In this document: piece after piece, positions 26,791 through 34,467 of the stretch
Numbering within the stretch: position 1 is the first letter of the stretch
Layout: the number at the start of each line of letters is the position of its first letter
Source of the DNA: JACVRW01 sp963746825
GTDB lineage: Bacteria > Actinomycetota > Thermoleophilia > Solirubrobacterales > Thermoleophilaceae
Reading direction: 5' to 3'
Length of the DNA: 64,000 nucleotides
Assembly: GCA_963746825.1 (NCBI GenBank)
Contig: CAVVCU010000005.1
Span: 744,001 to 808,000, forward strand
The notes under the pieces: model-generated
What the model was told of the DNA's origin: nothing
The model's input: only the letters and a program-made list of their open reading frames with translations
Database searches by the model: none
Made by a program: the position numbers and the translations under genes

Positions 26791-26898
26791 GAGGTGTCCC
26801 TCCGTTGTCGGGCGACCTTTGTGGCCGCGTTCGCCTCGCCTACTCGGACGGCGCGTGGCGATCTTTAGCCCCGGCTTCGGGCCGGTACCGTCAGGGCG
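26791..26898. promoter_or_regulatory. Divergent region with the precursor promoter and strong ribosome binding site
   Basis: The 108-base gap between the precursor and xthA. GGAGG on the minus strand at 26799-26803 is the precursor's Shine-Dalgarno site. Further upstream, CTAAAGAT (minus strand, ~26862-26869) is the only AT-rich stretch and could be a -10 element for the operon. The region is otherwise GC-rich with short complementary pieces (TCGCC/GGCGA) that could fold, but I see no known riboswitch. The xthA promoter must also lie here. Confidence 0.45.
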
Positions 26899-27759
26899 GT
26901 GCGAATCGCCACCTGGAACGTCAATTCCGCCAAGCAGCGCGTGCCGCGGCTGTTGCCCTGGCTCGACGAGCGCCGGCCCGACGTGGTCTGCCTGCAGGAG
27001 ACAAAGCTGGCCGACGACGCCTTCACCGGGCTGCTCGGCGACGAGCTCGCCGAGCGCTCGTACGAGGTCGCGCTCCACGGGGAGCCGAGCTGGAACGGGG
27101 TGGCGATCCTCTCGCGCGCGGGCCTGGACGAGGTGGTCACCGGACTCGAGGGTGGGCCCGGCTTCCCTCATCCGGAGGCCAGGGCGGTGTCGGCCATGTG
27201 CGGCGGGATGCGAGTGGTTTCCGTGTACGTGCCCAACGGCCGGGTGCCGGGCTCCGAGCACTACGAGTACAAGCTCGCCTGGCTGGCCTCTTTGCGGGAA
27301 GCCGTGGCCGCGGACCCGGAGACGACGGTGGTGTGCGGCGACATGAACATCGCGCCGACCGACGACGACGTATTCGACCCCGACGCCTACGCGGGCCAGA
27401 CTCACGTCACGCCGCCGGAGCGCGAGGCCCTGGCCGAGCTGCAGGCGGTGGGCCTGCGCGACGTGGTGCGCGATCGCTGGCCGGGCGAGCGGGTGTTCAC
27501 CTACTGGGACTACCGCGCCGGCATGTTCCACCAGGACCTCGGCATGAGGATCGACCTGGTCCTGGCAGGCGCGAGCGTGGCCGACCGCGTCCAGGCCGCG
27601 TGGGTCGACCGCCAGGCCCGCAAGGGCAGCGGGCCGAGCGACCACGCCCCGGTGATCGTCGACCTCGACGAGGCCCCGGACGGGGACATCGGGCCCGTGG
27701 TGCCGCCGCCCTCGAGGCCGGTCACCAAACGCGGGGCCAAGAAGCTGCCCCAGGGCTAG
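26899..27759 (+). CDS. xthA: Exodeoxyribonuclease III (XthA, EEP-family AP endonuclease)
   Basis: A 286-residue exonuclease/endonuclease/phosphatase-fold DNA repair enzyme. Conserved motifs are MRIATWNVNSAKQR, PDVVCLQETKLAD (metal-binding Glu), VSVYVPNGR, VVCGDMNIAPTDDDV (catalytic Asp and Asn), GMRIDLVLA and GPSDHAPVIVDLD (catalytic Asp-His). It cuts 5' of abasic sites and removes 3' blocking groups. The C-terminal ~25 residues past the fold (VVPPPSRPVTKRGAKKLPQG) are basic and Pro-rich. GTG start. It converges on the LigD-type polymerase with 10 bases between the stops, both being repair genes. Confidence 0.95.
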   Translation: MRIATWNVNSAKQRVPRLLPWLDERRPDVVCLQETKLADDAFTGLLGDELAERSYEVALHGEPSWNGVAILSRAGLDEVVTGLEGGPGFPHPEARAVSAMCGGMRVVSVYVPNGRVPGSEHYEYKLAWLASLREAVAADPETTVVCGDMNIAPTDDDVFDPDAYAGQTHVTPPEREALAELQAVGLRDVVRDRWPGERVFTYWDYRAGMFHQDLGMRIDLVLAGASVADRVQAAWVDRQARKGSGPSDHAPVIVDLDEAPDGDIGPVVPPPSRPVTKRGAKKLPQG

Positions 27760-27769
27760 CCCTGCCTGG

Positions 27770-28837
27770 TCAGCCCTTCTTGCGGTCGCGGTCGCGCGAC
27801 GGCTGCACGCGCTTGGGCTCGCCCGGCATCTTCGGATAGTCCGGCGGGTAGGGCATGTCACCGCTGCCCTGCTCCTCGTCGCGCTCGTACATGTCGAGCA
27901 GGGGTTGCAGGGAGTGGGCGGCGTCGTTGATCGCGGCGTGGCGGTCGCCGATCTCGGCAAAGCGCGCGGGCATGGTGGCGACGGTGAAGTCCTCGGGCTG
28001 CACCTCGGTGAGCTCGTCCCAGGTCACGGGGGTCGACACCGGCGCGCCCGGCTTGGCGCGCACGCTGTACGCGGAGGCGATGGTGCGATCGCGCGCGTTC
28101 TGGTTGTAGTCGACGAAGATGCGCTCGCCGCGCTCCTCCTTCCACCACTTGGTCGTCACCTGGCCCGGCAGGCGCCGCTCGAGCTCGCGCCCGAAGGCGA
28201 TGGCGGAGTGGCGCACGTCGGTGAACGTCCAGCGCGGCTCGATCCGCACGTAGATGTGCACACCCCGGCCGCCCGACGTCTTGGGAAAGCCGGTGTAGCC
28301 CAGGTCACCCAGCAGCACGCGCGCCTCGGCGGCCACCCGCACGGCGTCGGCGAAATCGGTGCCCGGCTGGGGGTCGAGGTCGATGCGCAGCTCGTCGGGG
28401 TGGTCCACGTCGTCACTGCGAACGGGCCAGGGATGGAACGTGATCGTGCCCATCTGGGCGGCCCAGCCGACCACGGCCACCTCGGTGGGACACACCTCGT
28501 CGGCGTGTCGACCGGACGGGAACTCGATGCGCGCCGTCTCCACGTAGTCCGGAGCGCCCTTGGGAACCCGCTTCTGGTAGAAGGCGTCGCCCCCGCCCTT
28601 CTCGCGCGTCGAGACCACGATCCCCGGGTGCACGCCCTTCGGCCAGCGCTCGAGCGTGGTCGGCCGTCGCTCCAGCGCGCGCATGATCCCGTCCCCCACG
28701 GCGAGGAAGTACTGGACGACATCGAGCTTGGTGACCTCTCCCGAGCGGTCGGTCTTGGGGAAGATCACGCGATCGGCGCTGGACACGCGCAGGTCTCGCC
28801 CTCCGGCGTCGATGATCGTGGCTTCGGATTTGGCCAT
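27770..28837 (-). CDS. LigD-type primase-polymerase (stand-alone PolDom), DNA end joining
   Basis: A 355-residue archaeo-eukaryotic primase-fold polymerase like the polymerase domain of the bacterial NHEJ ligase LigD. Signatures are DRVIFPKTDRSGEVTKLDVV, YFLAVGDGIMRALERRPTTL, the catalytic Asp pair in ELRIDLDPQPGTDF, FPKTSGGRGVHIYVRIEP and FVDYNQNARDRTIASAYSVR. It would fill gaps and add ribo- or deoxynucleotides at broken ends. The ligase and nuclease domains of full LigD are absent, and neither Ku nor ligase is in the window, so partners must lie elsewhere. Actinobacteria commonly carry such split LigD modules. ATG start, ending 10 bases from xthA. Confidence 0.92.
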   Translation of the reverse strand: MAKSEATIIDAGGRDLRVSSADRVIFPKTDRSGEVTKLDVVQYFLAVGDGIMRALERRPTTLERWPKGVHPGIVVSTREKGGGDAFYQKRVPKGAPDYVETARIEFPSGRHADEVCPTEVAVVGWAAQMGTITFHPWPVRSDDVDHPDELRIDLDPQPGTDFADAVRVAAEARVLLGDLGYTGFPKTSGGRGVHIYVRIEPRWTFTDVRHSAIAFGRELERRLPGQVTTKWWKEERGERIFVDYNQNARDRTIASAYSVRAKPGAPVSTPVTWDELTEVQPEDFTVATMPARFAEIGDRHAAINDAAHSLQPLLDMYERDEEQGSGDMPYPPDYPKMPGEPKRVQPSRDRDRKKG

Positions 28838-28846
28838 GCGTGAGTT

Positions 28847-29515
28847 CTACCGCGAGTGGGGGGATCCGAGACGGCGGTCGAGCCAGACCGCCCCGCGCGC
28901 CAGCGCGTAGAAGAGCACGCCGATCAGCGCGATGTTCAGCGCGATCCGCCCGTAGCCGTACTGGTCGACGTCGACGAAGGGATAGGGGTAGAAGCCGATC
29001 AGCTCGCCGCGCACGAGCGTGAACACCACCCACGCGGCCGGCGCCGCAAGCGACCACGCCGCCGTGCGCTCGTCGGCCTGGCCGCGGGGTCCCGCGACCA
29101 GCCAGCTCACCACGGCCAGCACGGGGGCAACCGTGTGCACCAGCTGGTCCGCCACCTCCGCCCAGCCGTCCAGCTCCACCAGGTTGCTGAGCGCGGTGTG
29201 GTAGATCACGAACGTCACCGTGATCGCGATCAGCCCGGTGAGCCGGAGGGCGCGGAAGGTCAGCGACTCGCGGTCCGGGCGCACCAGCAGCAGGATGCTC
29301 GTGACCGCCACCAGCAGGTTCGACTGGACGGTGAAGTAGCAGAACACGTTGAACACCCGGCCCGCGGCGGTGGGGAACAGGCCGGCCTCGTTGCCCGCCG
29401 ACACCAGCACCTGGATGGCCAGGCCGAGCAGCGAGGCGGCCGCGGTGGCCGCCAGCAACGCTCGTCCTGCACGGGCGCGACGGTTCACGGCCGCAACGTA
29501 TCGCCCTGCCATCAT
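28847..29515 (-). CDS. Pr6Pr-family multipass membrane protein
   Basis: A membrane protein of about 222 residues with six predicted helices: LLAATAAASLLGLAIQVLVS, NVFCYFTVQSNLLVAVTSIL, LTGLIAITVTFVIYH, LVHTVAPVLAVVSWLVAG, WSLAAPAAWVVFTLVRG and RIALNIALIGVLFYALARGA. The FCYFTVQSN segment and the conserved FYPYPFVDV loop fit the Pr6Pr (FAR-17a/AIG1-like) family, whose function in bacteria is not known. Two adjacent ATGs at 29515 and 29512 are both possible. The start region overlaps the divergent AraC-type gene, so one of the two starts is probably further inside. It follows the LigD-type polymerase start by 9 bases, divergently arranged on the same strand. Confidence 0.78.
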   Translation of the reverse strand: MMAGRYVAAVNRRARAGRALLAATAAASLLGLAIQVLVSAGNEAGLFPTAAGRVFNVFCYFTVQSNLLVAVTSILLLVRPDRESLTFRALRLTGLIAITVTFVIYHTALSNLVELDGWAEVADQLVHTVAPVLAVVSWLVAGPRGQADERTAAWSLAAPAAWVVFTLVRGELIGFYPYPFVDVDQYGYGRIALNIALIGVLFYALARGAVWLDRRLGSPHSR

Positions 29516-30330
29516 GCGCCCGGTGACGACGCCGCCTGAGGTGGGCCTCTCGGGCTGCCGCATCGTGAGGCCCGCCGAGCTCGAGGGGCGGGTGGAGATC
29601 GTGGTCGCCGAGCCCGCGGCACGCAGGTTTCCCGCTCGGGTCTCGGCCGGTCTGGGCGTCTGCCTCAAGTACGGCGCCACCCACGACGTCTCGGTGGACG
29701 GCAGGCGGCACAGCTACCCCTCCGACAGCGTCTCGCTGCGGGCCCCCGGCTGCGTCTGGGCCAGCGGCGAGGGCGTTCACGGATTCATGTCCGTCGACAT
29801 CGCTCCCGAGCTCCTTCCCGCCGACGGGATACACGGCACCATGGCGTTCGTAGGGCGGCATTCCCTTCCCGACCTCCGCCTGGTCGCCCGACAGTCTGGC
29901 CGCGGCCGAGGACGAGCTGCAGGCCGGTGAGGCGGTCACCGACCTGGTGGCCGCCGTGCTCACCACCGGCGCGCTCGAAAGCGAAGCGCTGCGCGACTCG
30001 GCCGGGCCGCGCGATGCGGTCGACACCGCGCGCGACTTCCTCGCCGCCCATCTCGAGGGCCGCCCCACCCTGGAGGCGACCGCCGCCGCGGCCGGCGTGA
30101 CCAAGTTCACCCTGCTGCGGCGTTTCCGGCGCATCCTCGGCACCACGCCGCACGCCTACCTGATCATGCTGCGCCTGACCCGCGCGCAGCGGATGCTCGC
30201 CGAGGGTTGGACTCCGGCCGCGGCCGCCGCGGCCGCCGGCTTTGCCGACCAGGCGCATCTCGGACGCTGGTTTCGCCGGTCGCTCGGCGTCACCCCGGCC
30301 GGCTACGCCGGATACCAGCAGGCCGCCTGA
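29514..30330 (+). CDS. AraC-family transcriptional regulator, split by a frameshift near 29853-29896
   Basis: A one-component regulator. The N-terminal part (RFPARVSAGLGVCLKYG, later PGCVWASGEGVHGFMSVD) is a cupin-like sensing domain. The C-terminal ~100 residues are the double-HTH AraC domain: LEATAAAAGVTKFTLLRRFR and GTTPHAYLIMLRLTRAQRML, ending WFRRSLGVTPAGYAGYQQA. The upstream frame stops at 29930, while the second frame is open from 29854 (SPDSLAAAEDELQAGEAVTD); one extra base in 29853-29896 explains the break. Restored length is about 270 residues. The ATG at 29514 interlocks with the divergent membrane-protein start; a GTG at 29523 is an alternative. Target genes are not evident; the hydrolase 52 bases downstream is a candidate. 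Confidence 0.75.
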
Positions 30331-30382
30331 CGGTCAATTTCGTTCCAGACACCGAACGGGCCGTATGACACTCTGATCGCCC

Positions 30383-31334
30383 ATGACCGACTATCTCCAG
30401 GCCGATCCCGCCCGCCGGCAGGACGTGCGTTTCGCCGGGGCGGGTGAGGAGCTCGCCGGCCACCTCTACCGGCCACCCGGCGCCGCCGAGGATGAGCCCA
30501 CGGCGGCGGTGGCCCTCTGCGGCCCGATCTCCAGCGTGAAGGAGCAGACGCTGCCCCACTACGCGGAGCGACTGGCCGACGCCGGCTACACCGCGCTGAC
30601 CTTCGACCCGCGCGGCTACGGCGACAGCGGCGGTGAGCCGCGGGCCCGCTACGACCCGTGGTCGGTGATCGAGGACTACCACAGCGCGGTCAGCCACCTG
30701 ATCACGCGCGACGACGTCGACTCGGACCGGGTCGGCGTGGTCGGCGTGTGCATGGGCGGCGGCTACGCCGTCTCGCTCGCCGCCCGGGACAAGCGCCCGA
30801 CAGGCCGTGGTCGCCGTCGCCGGCGGCTACGACATCGGCGGCACCTTCCAGCAGGGATTCGGCGTCGACGGCTTCGCCGGCTACGTGCGCAGCATCAACG
30901 ACGTCGTTCAGACCCAGTACGCGACCGGCGAGCTCCAGTACGTCCCCACCATCGCCCACGAGCTCACGGAGGACACACCGATCGCCGCGATGCCCAACGA
31001 CGAGGCCTACGAGTACTACGACCGCACTCACAAAGCCGACGCCCCCGCGTGGTCTGAGAGGATCACGGCGGACTCGCTGCCCGCGTACTTCGCTTACAAC
31101 GCGATCGCGGCCGCGCCCCTCGTCGCGCCGACCCCCCTGCTGATCGTCCACGGGACGGTGGACGCCGCCTTGCTCCCCGAGTACGCCCAGGCGGCGTACG
31201 ACGCGGCTCAGGGAGAGAAGGAGCTCGTGTGGATCGAGACGCACAACCACGTCGAGCTCTACGACCAGGATCCCTACGTCAGCGAGGCCGCCGGACACGC
31301 GGTGTCCTGGCTCGACCGGCACATCGGCGGATGA
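30383..31334 (+). CDS. Alpha/beta hydrolase with Cys nucleophile elbow (YcjY/dienelactone-hydrolase-like), frameshifted near 30800
   Basis: An alpha/beta hydrolase of about 316 residues once the frame is repaired. The oxyanion region LCGPISSVKEQTLPHYAERL and FDPRGYGDSGGEP precede a nucleophile elbow GVCMGGGY with Cys in place of Ser, as in dienelactone hydrolases and YcjY-like proteins. Frame one runs past AARDKRP; a single extra base near 30800 separates it from the second frame, which resumes QAVVAVAGGYDIGGTFQQGF. The acid and His lie in LLIVHGTVDAALLPEYAQA and ETHNHVELYDQ. ATG start at 30383. The SnoaL-like gene overlaps its stop (ATGA), so they are co-translated. Substrate unknown. Confidence 0.78.
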
Positions 31335-31765
31335 GCGCCCGCGACGAGATCATCGACCTCATCTCGAACCTCGGGCTGTTGACCGACGCCCGCGAGTGGT
31401 CCGCGGTACGCGGCCTCTTCTGCGAGATGGTCGACGTGGACTACACATCCCTGAACGGCGGGGAGCCTCAGCAGGTCTCCCCCGCCGACCTGGTCGGCGG
31501 CTGGTCGGAGATGCTCGACCGCCTGGAGGCCACGCAGCACCTCATCGCCAACCACGTGGTCGTGGCCGACGGCGACACGGCCACGGCGGCCGCCAACGTG
31601 ACCGCCACCCACGTGGCGCACAGCCCCTCGGGCGGATCGCGCTGGGTGGTCGGCGGCCGCTACGACTTCGGCCTGCGGCGGGAAGACGGCGGCTGGCGCA
31701 TCGCGGCTCTTACCCTGACCGTGGCCTGGGCCACGGGGAACCAGGCCATCATGGCCGAGCGCTAG
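31331..31765 (+). CDS. SnoaL-like/NTF2-fold protein
   Basis: A 144-residue cone-shaped alpha+beta protein of the SnoaL_4-like group: RDEIIDLISNLGLLTDAREW, then SAVRGLFCEMVDVDYTSLNG, and a terminal RWVVGGRYDFGLRREDGGWR followed by IAALTLTVAWATGN. Related proteins are polyketide cyclases, steroid isomerases or aromatic-ring dioxygenase beta subunits, and many are uncharacterised. Its ATG overlaps the hydrolase stop (ATGA), linking it to that enzyme. It ends 4 bases into the convergent AHSA1 gene. A catalytic Asp/His pair cannot be assigned with confidence. Confidence 0.78.
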   Translation: MSARDEIIDLISNLGLLTDAREWSAVRGLFCEMVDVDYTSLNGGEPQQVSPADLVGGWSEMLDRLEATQHLIANHVVVADGDTATAAANVTATHVAHSPSGGSRWVVGGRYDFGLRREDGGWRIAALTLTVAWATGNQAIMAER

Positions 31766-32205
31766 CCCTCAGGCCCCTCCACGGTCCGGGCCAGGTTGTC
31801 GAAGGCCGTGCTCCAGCCGTCCTCGTGCATGAGCACCGCCTCCTCGTCCCAGAGGTCGCTGTGGGTGAAGCGGACCGTGGTGGCGCCGTCGCTCTCCTCG
31901 AGGTCGAGCTCGATCAGCTGACGCGTGTCGTTGCCGTCCCAGATCCAGGTGAACGCAAGGCGGCTGGGGGGATCGATCTCGGTGTACCGGCCGCCCCCGC
32001 CGTACTCGGTGTCCTCGTGGGGATCGCGCATGACCACCCTCACCGCGCCGCCCACGCGCAGGTCGACCTCGGCCTCGGTCGTCTCCCAGTCGTGGCCGGC
32101 GTGCCACCACCGCCGCATCACCTCTTCGCTCGTCCACGCATCGAACACGGCCTGCGCGGGCGCTTGATAGGTGCGCTCCATGCGCAGCGTCGTGTTCTCG
32201 CTCAT
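31762..32205 (-). CDS. SRPBCC/AHSA1-family protein
   Basis: A 147-residue START-like domain protein: LRMERTYQAPAQAVFDAWTS at the N-terminus, the RRWWHAGHDWETTEAEVDLR strand-turn, and a C-terminal helix EDGWSTAFDNLARTVEG. Such proteins bind small hydrophobic ligands; many actinobacterial members are encoded beside ArsR-type regulators, exactly as here. It is the last of four overlapping genes (ArsR, DUF899, a 43-aa membrane protein, AHSA1). The ATG at 32205 overlaps the microprotein stop (ATGA). Ligand and role unknown. Confidence 0.85.
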   Translation of the reverse strand: MSENTTLRMERTYQAPAQAVFDAWTSEEVMRRWWHAGHDWETTEAEVDLRVGGAVRVVMRDPHEDTEYGGGGRYTEIDPPSRLAFTWIWDGNDTRQLIELDLEESDGATTVRFTHSDLWDEEAVLMHEDGWSTAFDNLARTVEGPEG

Positions 32206-32333
32206 CTGCCGCCCTTCGATTGCCTGCCGACGCGGCCCATTATCCAGGCGCGGGCGAGCAGCAGGCCGGCGCCCACGCCGGTCACCGAGGGAAGGACCTC
32301 CTCCAGCGGAAGGCCGACCACGTGGGCGATCAT
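32202..32333 (-). CDS. 43-residue membrane microprotein in the ArsR operon
   Basis: A tiny open frame coding 43 residues (MIAHVVGLPLEEVLPSVTGV, then a hydrophobic segment GAGLLLARAWIM and a basic tail GRVGRQSKGGR). Its ATG overlaps the DUF899 stop and its TGA overlaps the AHSA1 ATG, both as ATGA. This double coupling is strong evidence that it is translated. The hydrophobic stretch from about residue 16 to 32 could form one membrane helix, with the basic tail inside. I recognise no family. Confidence 0.65.
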   Translation of the reverse strand: MIAHVVGLPLEEVLPSVTGVGAGLLLARAWIMGRVGRQSKGGR

Positions 32334-33025
32334 GCGGCGTCGCCGTAGCGGTCGTGGTAGGTCCACCACTCGTAGGGCGGGGTCTGCGGGGAGCCTTCCG
32401 GCGAGTCCTCCCACTCCTCCTGGCGTCCGAGCGCAGTGATGTCGAGGTAGGCCCAGGTGGTGCCCATCGCTTCGTCGCCGCGGGAGTCGATGAAGTAGGT
32501 GCGGAAGATTTTGTCGTCGGGGTCGCGGATGAAGGCGTTCGTGCCGTGCCACTGGTCCACGCCGAAGTCGGCGTCGAAGTCGTCGGTGATGGAGTACCAG
32601 GGAATTCGCTCCCATCCGTGGCGCTCCTTGAGACCCTGGATCTCGGCCTGGGGGGCGCGGGAGGCAAACGCGAGCGTCGTATCCCGCGCGTTCAGGTGGG
32701 CCGGGTGCGCGACCTGGTCGGCGAGGAAGGAGCAACCCACGCAGGCCCGCTCCGGGTAGGAGGTGCCCGGTGCGCACGTTGTCACGTCCGGTGCGTAGAA
32801 GGCGCGGTAGACGACCAGCTGGCGGCGGCCGTCGAACAGGTCCAGCAGGCTGGCCGAGCCATCCGGGCCGTCGAACGTGTACTCCTTCTCCACGGCCATC
32901 CACGGCATCCGGCGGCGCTGCGCGGCCATCGCGTCGCGGGCGCGGGTGAGCTCCTTCTCCTTGACCAGTAGCTCCTCGCGGGCGGTGTCCCATTCGGTGG
33001 GTGAAACGATCGGTGGGGTGTTCAT
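32330..33025 (-). CDS. DUF899-family thioredoxin-like protein
   Basis: A 231-residue protein of the DUF899 family: SPTEWDTAREELLVKEKELT, MPWMAVEKEYTFDGPDG, the thioredoxin-fold strand QLVVYRAFYAPDV, the conserved Cys motif CVGCSFLADQVAH and the C-terminal YLDITALGRQEEWEDSPEG. The family is usually annotated as thioredoxin-like and frequently neighbours ArsR and AHSA1 genes. The fold implies redox chemistry or peroxide handling, but activity is not established. The ATG at 33025 overlaps the ArsR stop (ATGA). Confidence 0.9.
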   Translation of the reverse strand: MNTPPIVSPTEWDTAREELLVKEKELTRARDAMAAQRRRMPWMAVEKEYTFDGPDGSASLLDLFDGRRQLVVYRAFYAPDVTTCAPGTSYPERACVGCSFLADQVAHPAHLNARDTTLAFASRAPQAEIQGLKERHGWERIPWYSITDDFDADFGVDQWHGTNAFIRDPDDKIFRTYFIDSRGDEAMGTTWAYLDITALGRQEEWEDSPEGSPQTPPYEWWTYHDRYGDAA

Positions 33026-33333
33026 GTGGGGTTCTCCTTGAGGTATTCGTCGACTACGTCGAACAGGCGCTCCCAATGGGCGCGCTGGCGATCCATCCAG
33101 ACGGCGGCCTCGCCGAGCGCGGGCGGCTGAAGCGAGAGCCTGTGCGTCCGGCCCTCCACCACGCGGGCCACCACGCCCGTCTCCTCCAGCACCTTGAGGT
33201 GCTTGGTGATGGCCGGCTTCGACACCCCGAACCCGCCGGTGGCGTCGCCCACCGTGGCGGGGCCTGTGGCGAGGCGTTCGACGATGCCCCGGCGGATCGG
33301 ATGGGCGAGCGCCCTGAACGGATCGTTAACCAT
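33022..33333 (-). CDS. ArsR/SmtB-family winged-helix regulator
   Basis: A 103-residue winged-helix repressor: MVNDPFRALAHPIRRGIVER, the recognition helix VSKPAITKHLKVLEETGVVA, and the wing RVVEGRTHRLSLQP. No metal-binding Cys motif (ELCVCDL) is present, so it belongs to the group associated with AHSA1/SRPBCC proteins rather than arsenic. It is first of four overlapping genes and likely controls them through the inverted repeat overlapping its own start codon. Confidence 0.93.
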   Translation of the reverse strand: MVNDPFRALAHPIRRGIVERLATGPATVGDATGGFGVSKPAITKHLKVLEETGVVARVVEGRTHRLSLQPPALGEAAVWMDRQRAHWERLFDVVDEYLKENPT

Positions 33334-33342
33334 TAGGTGAAC
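33325..33342. promoter_or_regulatory. Inverted repeat at the ArsR start, probable autoregulatory operator
   Basis: GTTAACC-ATTA-GGTGAAC, an inverted repeat with one mismatch per arm, lies directly on the ArsR start codon (33331-33333). It is AT-rich against a GC-rich background. ArsR-family repressors usually bind imperfect palindromes of this size at or near their own start. Binding is inferred. Confidence 0.55.
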
Positions 33343-33355
33343 CGTAGCAAAGTCC

Positions 33356-33700
33356 TCAGCGCTGCTCGACCAGCGTGATCGCGTTGCCCTCCGGATCGGT
33401 CACGGTGGCGATCAGCACGCTCTGCGACCTTGTGTCGTCCAGGTCCCCGGGATCGAGGCCGCGCTCGCGCATGGCGGCCAGCTCCTGCTCTAGCCCGGCG
33501 AAGTCGAGCGTCAGCGCCGAGCCGCCGGCCCGATCGCTGCTGGCGAACAGCTGGACCACCCCACCGGAAGGGACATGCCACTCGGCGAGGCCCTCCATCG
33601 GAAGCGCGTCGGGCGGCCGGCCGAACAACATCTCGTACCAGGGCACGGCGGCGTCCACGTCGGATACGGCAACACCGGCAAGAACGCGATTCACGGGCAT
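33356..33700 (-). CDS. VOC-family protein
   Basis: A 114-residue glyoxalase-fold protein: MPVNRVLAGVAVSDVDAAVP, then WYEMLFGRPPDALPMEGLAE, and the closing VTDPEGNAITLVEQR. The ATG at 33700 begins the first strand and has GGAG about 11 bases upstream; an in-frame upstream start at 33751 would add a poorly conserved 17-residue tail. It ends 22 bases from the ArsR gene on the same strand and might be read through into that operon. Substrate unknown. Confidence 0.82.
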   Translation of the reverse strand: MPVNRVLAGVAVSDVDAAVPWYEMLFGRPPDALPMEGLAEWHVPSGGVVQLFASSDRAGGSALTLDFAGLEQELAAMRERGLDPGDLDDTRSQSVLIATVTDPEGNAITLVEQR

Positions 33701-33811
33701 CTCTTTCAGCTCCTCGGACAAGTTTGGTGCGTGATCACTCGGTGAGACCACGCGCGGAGGTCGAATTCATCGGGCGGTCCAGCAATCCGCTCACGGGGCT
33801 ACGCTCGCGTC

Positions 33812-33850
33812 ATGAGCGTGACCCAAGACCGGCCCGGCGAGGACGGCTGA
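33812..33850 (+). CDS. 12-codon upstream reading frame coupled to a methyltransferase
   Basis: ATG-initiated frame coding MSVTQDRPGEDG whose TGA overlaps the methyltransferase ATG as TGATG. It sits in the 149-base gap 5' of that gene and includes its GAGGA ribosome site. It could be a leader peptide for translational coupling or a chance frame; no repeated amino acid suggesting attenuation is seen. Confidence 0.25.
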   Translation: MSVTQDRPGEDG

Positions 33851-34467
33851 TGGGCCTCTACGCAGAGCACGTCCTCCCCCGGATGATCGACTTTGCCTGC
33901 GGGCTGAAGGCGGTCGAACCGCTGCGGGAGCGGGTCTGTGCGGGCCTCCGGGGAGATGTCGTCGAGATCGGCTTCGGGTCGGGGCTCAACGTCCCGTTCT
34001 ACCCGAGCACCGTCAGCCGGGTTGCCGCGGTGGAGCCGGCCGATACGGGCTGGAAGCTCGCGGCCGAACGGGTGCGGGCCACCAACGTGCCCGTCGAGCG
34101 CTCCGGCCTGGACGGCCAATCGCTGCCCTTCGAGGACGACTCCTTCGACTCCGCGCTTTCGACATGGAGCATGTGCACGATCCCCGACGTCTACCTGGCC
34201 CTGGCCGAGCTGCGACGGGTGCTCAAGCCCGGGGGCACCCTGCACTTCCTCGAACACGGGCTTGCGCCCGACGCGAGGGTTCGCCGGACGCAGCATCGCC
34301 TCGAGCCGATTCAGAAGCGCGTGTTCGGCGGCTGCCACCTCACCCGGCCGGTGGTCGACCTGCTCACCTCGGCGGGCTTCACGATCACCGAGGTCGACGT
34401 CTTCTACGAGGAGGGCACGCCGAAGTTCCTTGGCGCCGACTCGCTGGGAGCCGCCTCCACGCCCTAG
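33850..34467 (+). CDS. Class I SAM-dependent methyltransferase
   Basis: A 205-residue Methyltransf_11-type enzyme: motif I VVEIGFGSGLNVPFYP, the acidic end of strand 2 in AAVEPADTGW, motif II region LPFEDDSFDSALSTWSMCTI, and LRRVLKPGGTLHFLEHG. The N-terminus MGLYAEHVLPRMIDFACG is shared with phospholipid N-methyltransferase/PmtA- and UbiE-like small methyltransferases. Methyl acceptor unknown. A GAGGA ribosome site precedes the ATG by 6 bases. The last 4 bases overlap the convergent repeat protein. Confidence 0.88.
   Translation: MGLYAEHVLPRMIDFACGLKAVEPLRERVCAGLRGDVVEIGFGSGLNVPFYPSTVSRVAAVEPADTGWKLAAERVRATNVPVERSGLDGQSLPFEDDSFDSALSTWSMCTIPDVYLALAELRRVLKPGGTLHFLEHGLAPDARVRRTQHRLEPIQKRVFGGCHLTRPVVDLLTSAGFTITEVDVFYEEGTPKFLGADSLGAASTP

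Noticed and set aside
26791..26898. A riboswitch (for example cyclic di-GMP type) before the precursor
   Set aside because: I looked for conserved aptamer sequence and found none; only short GC-rich complementary pieces are visible.
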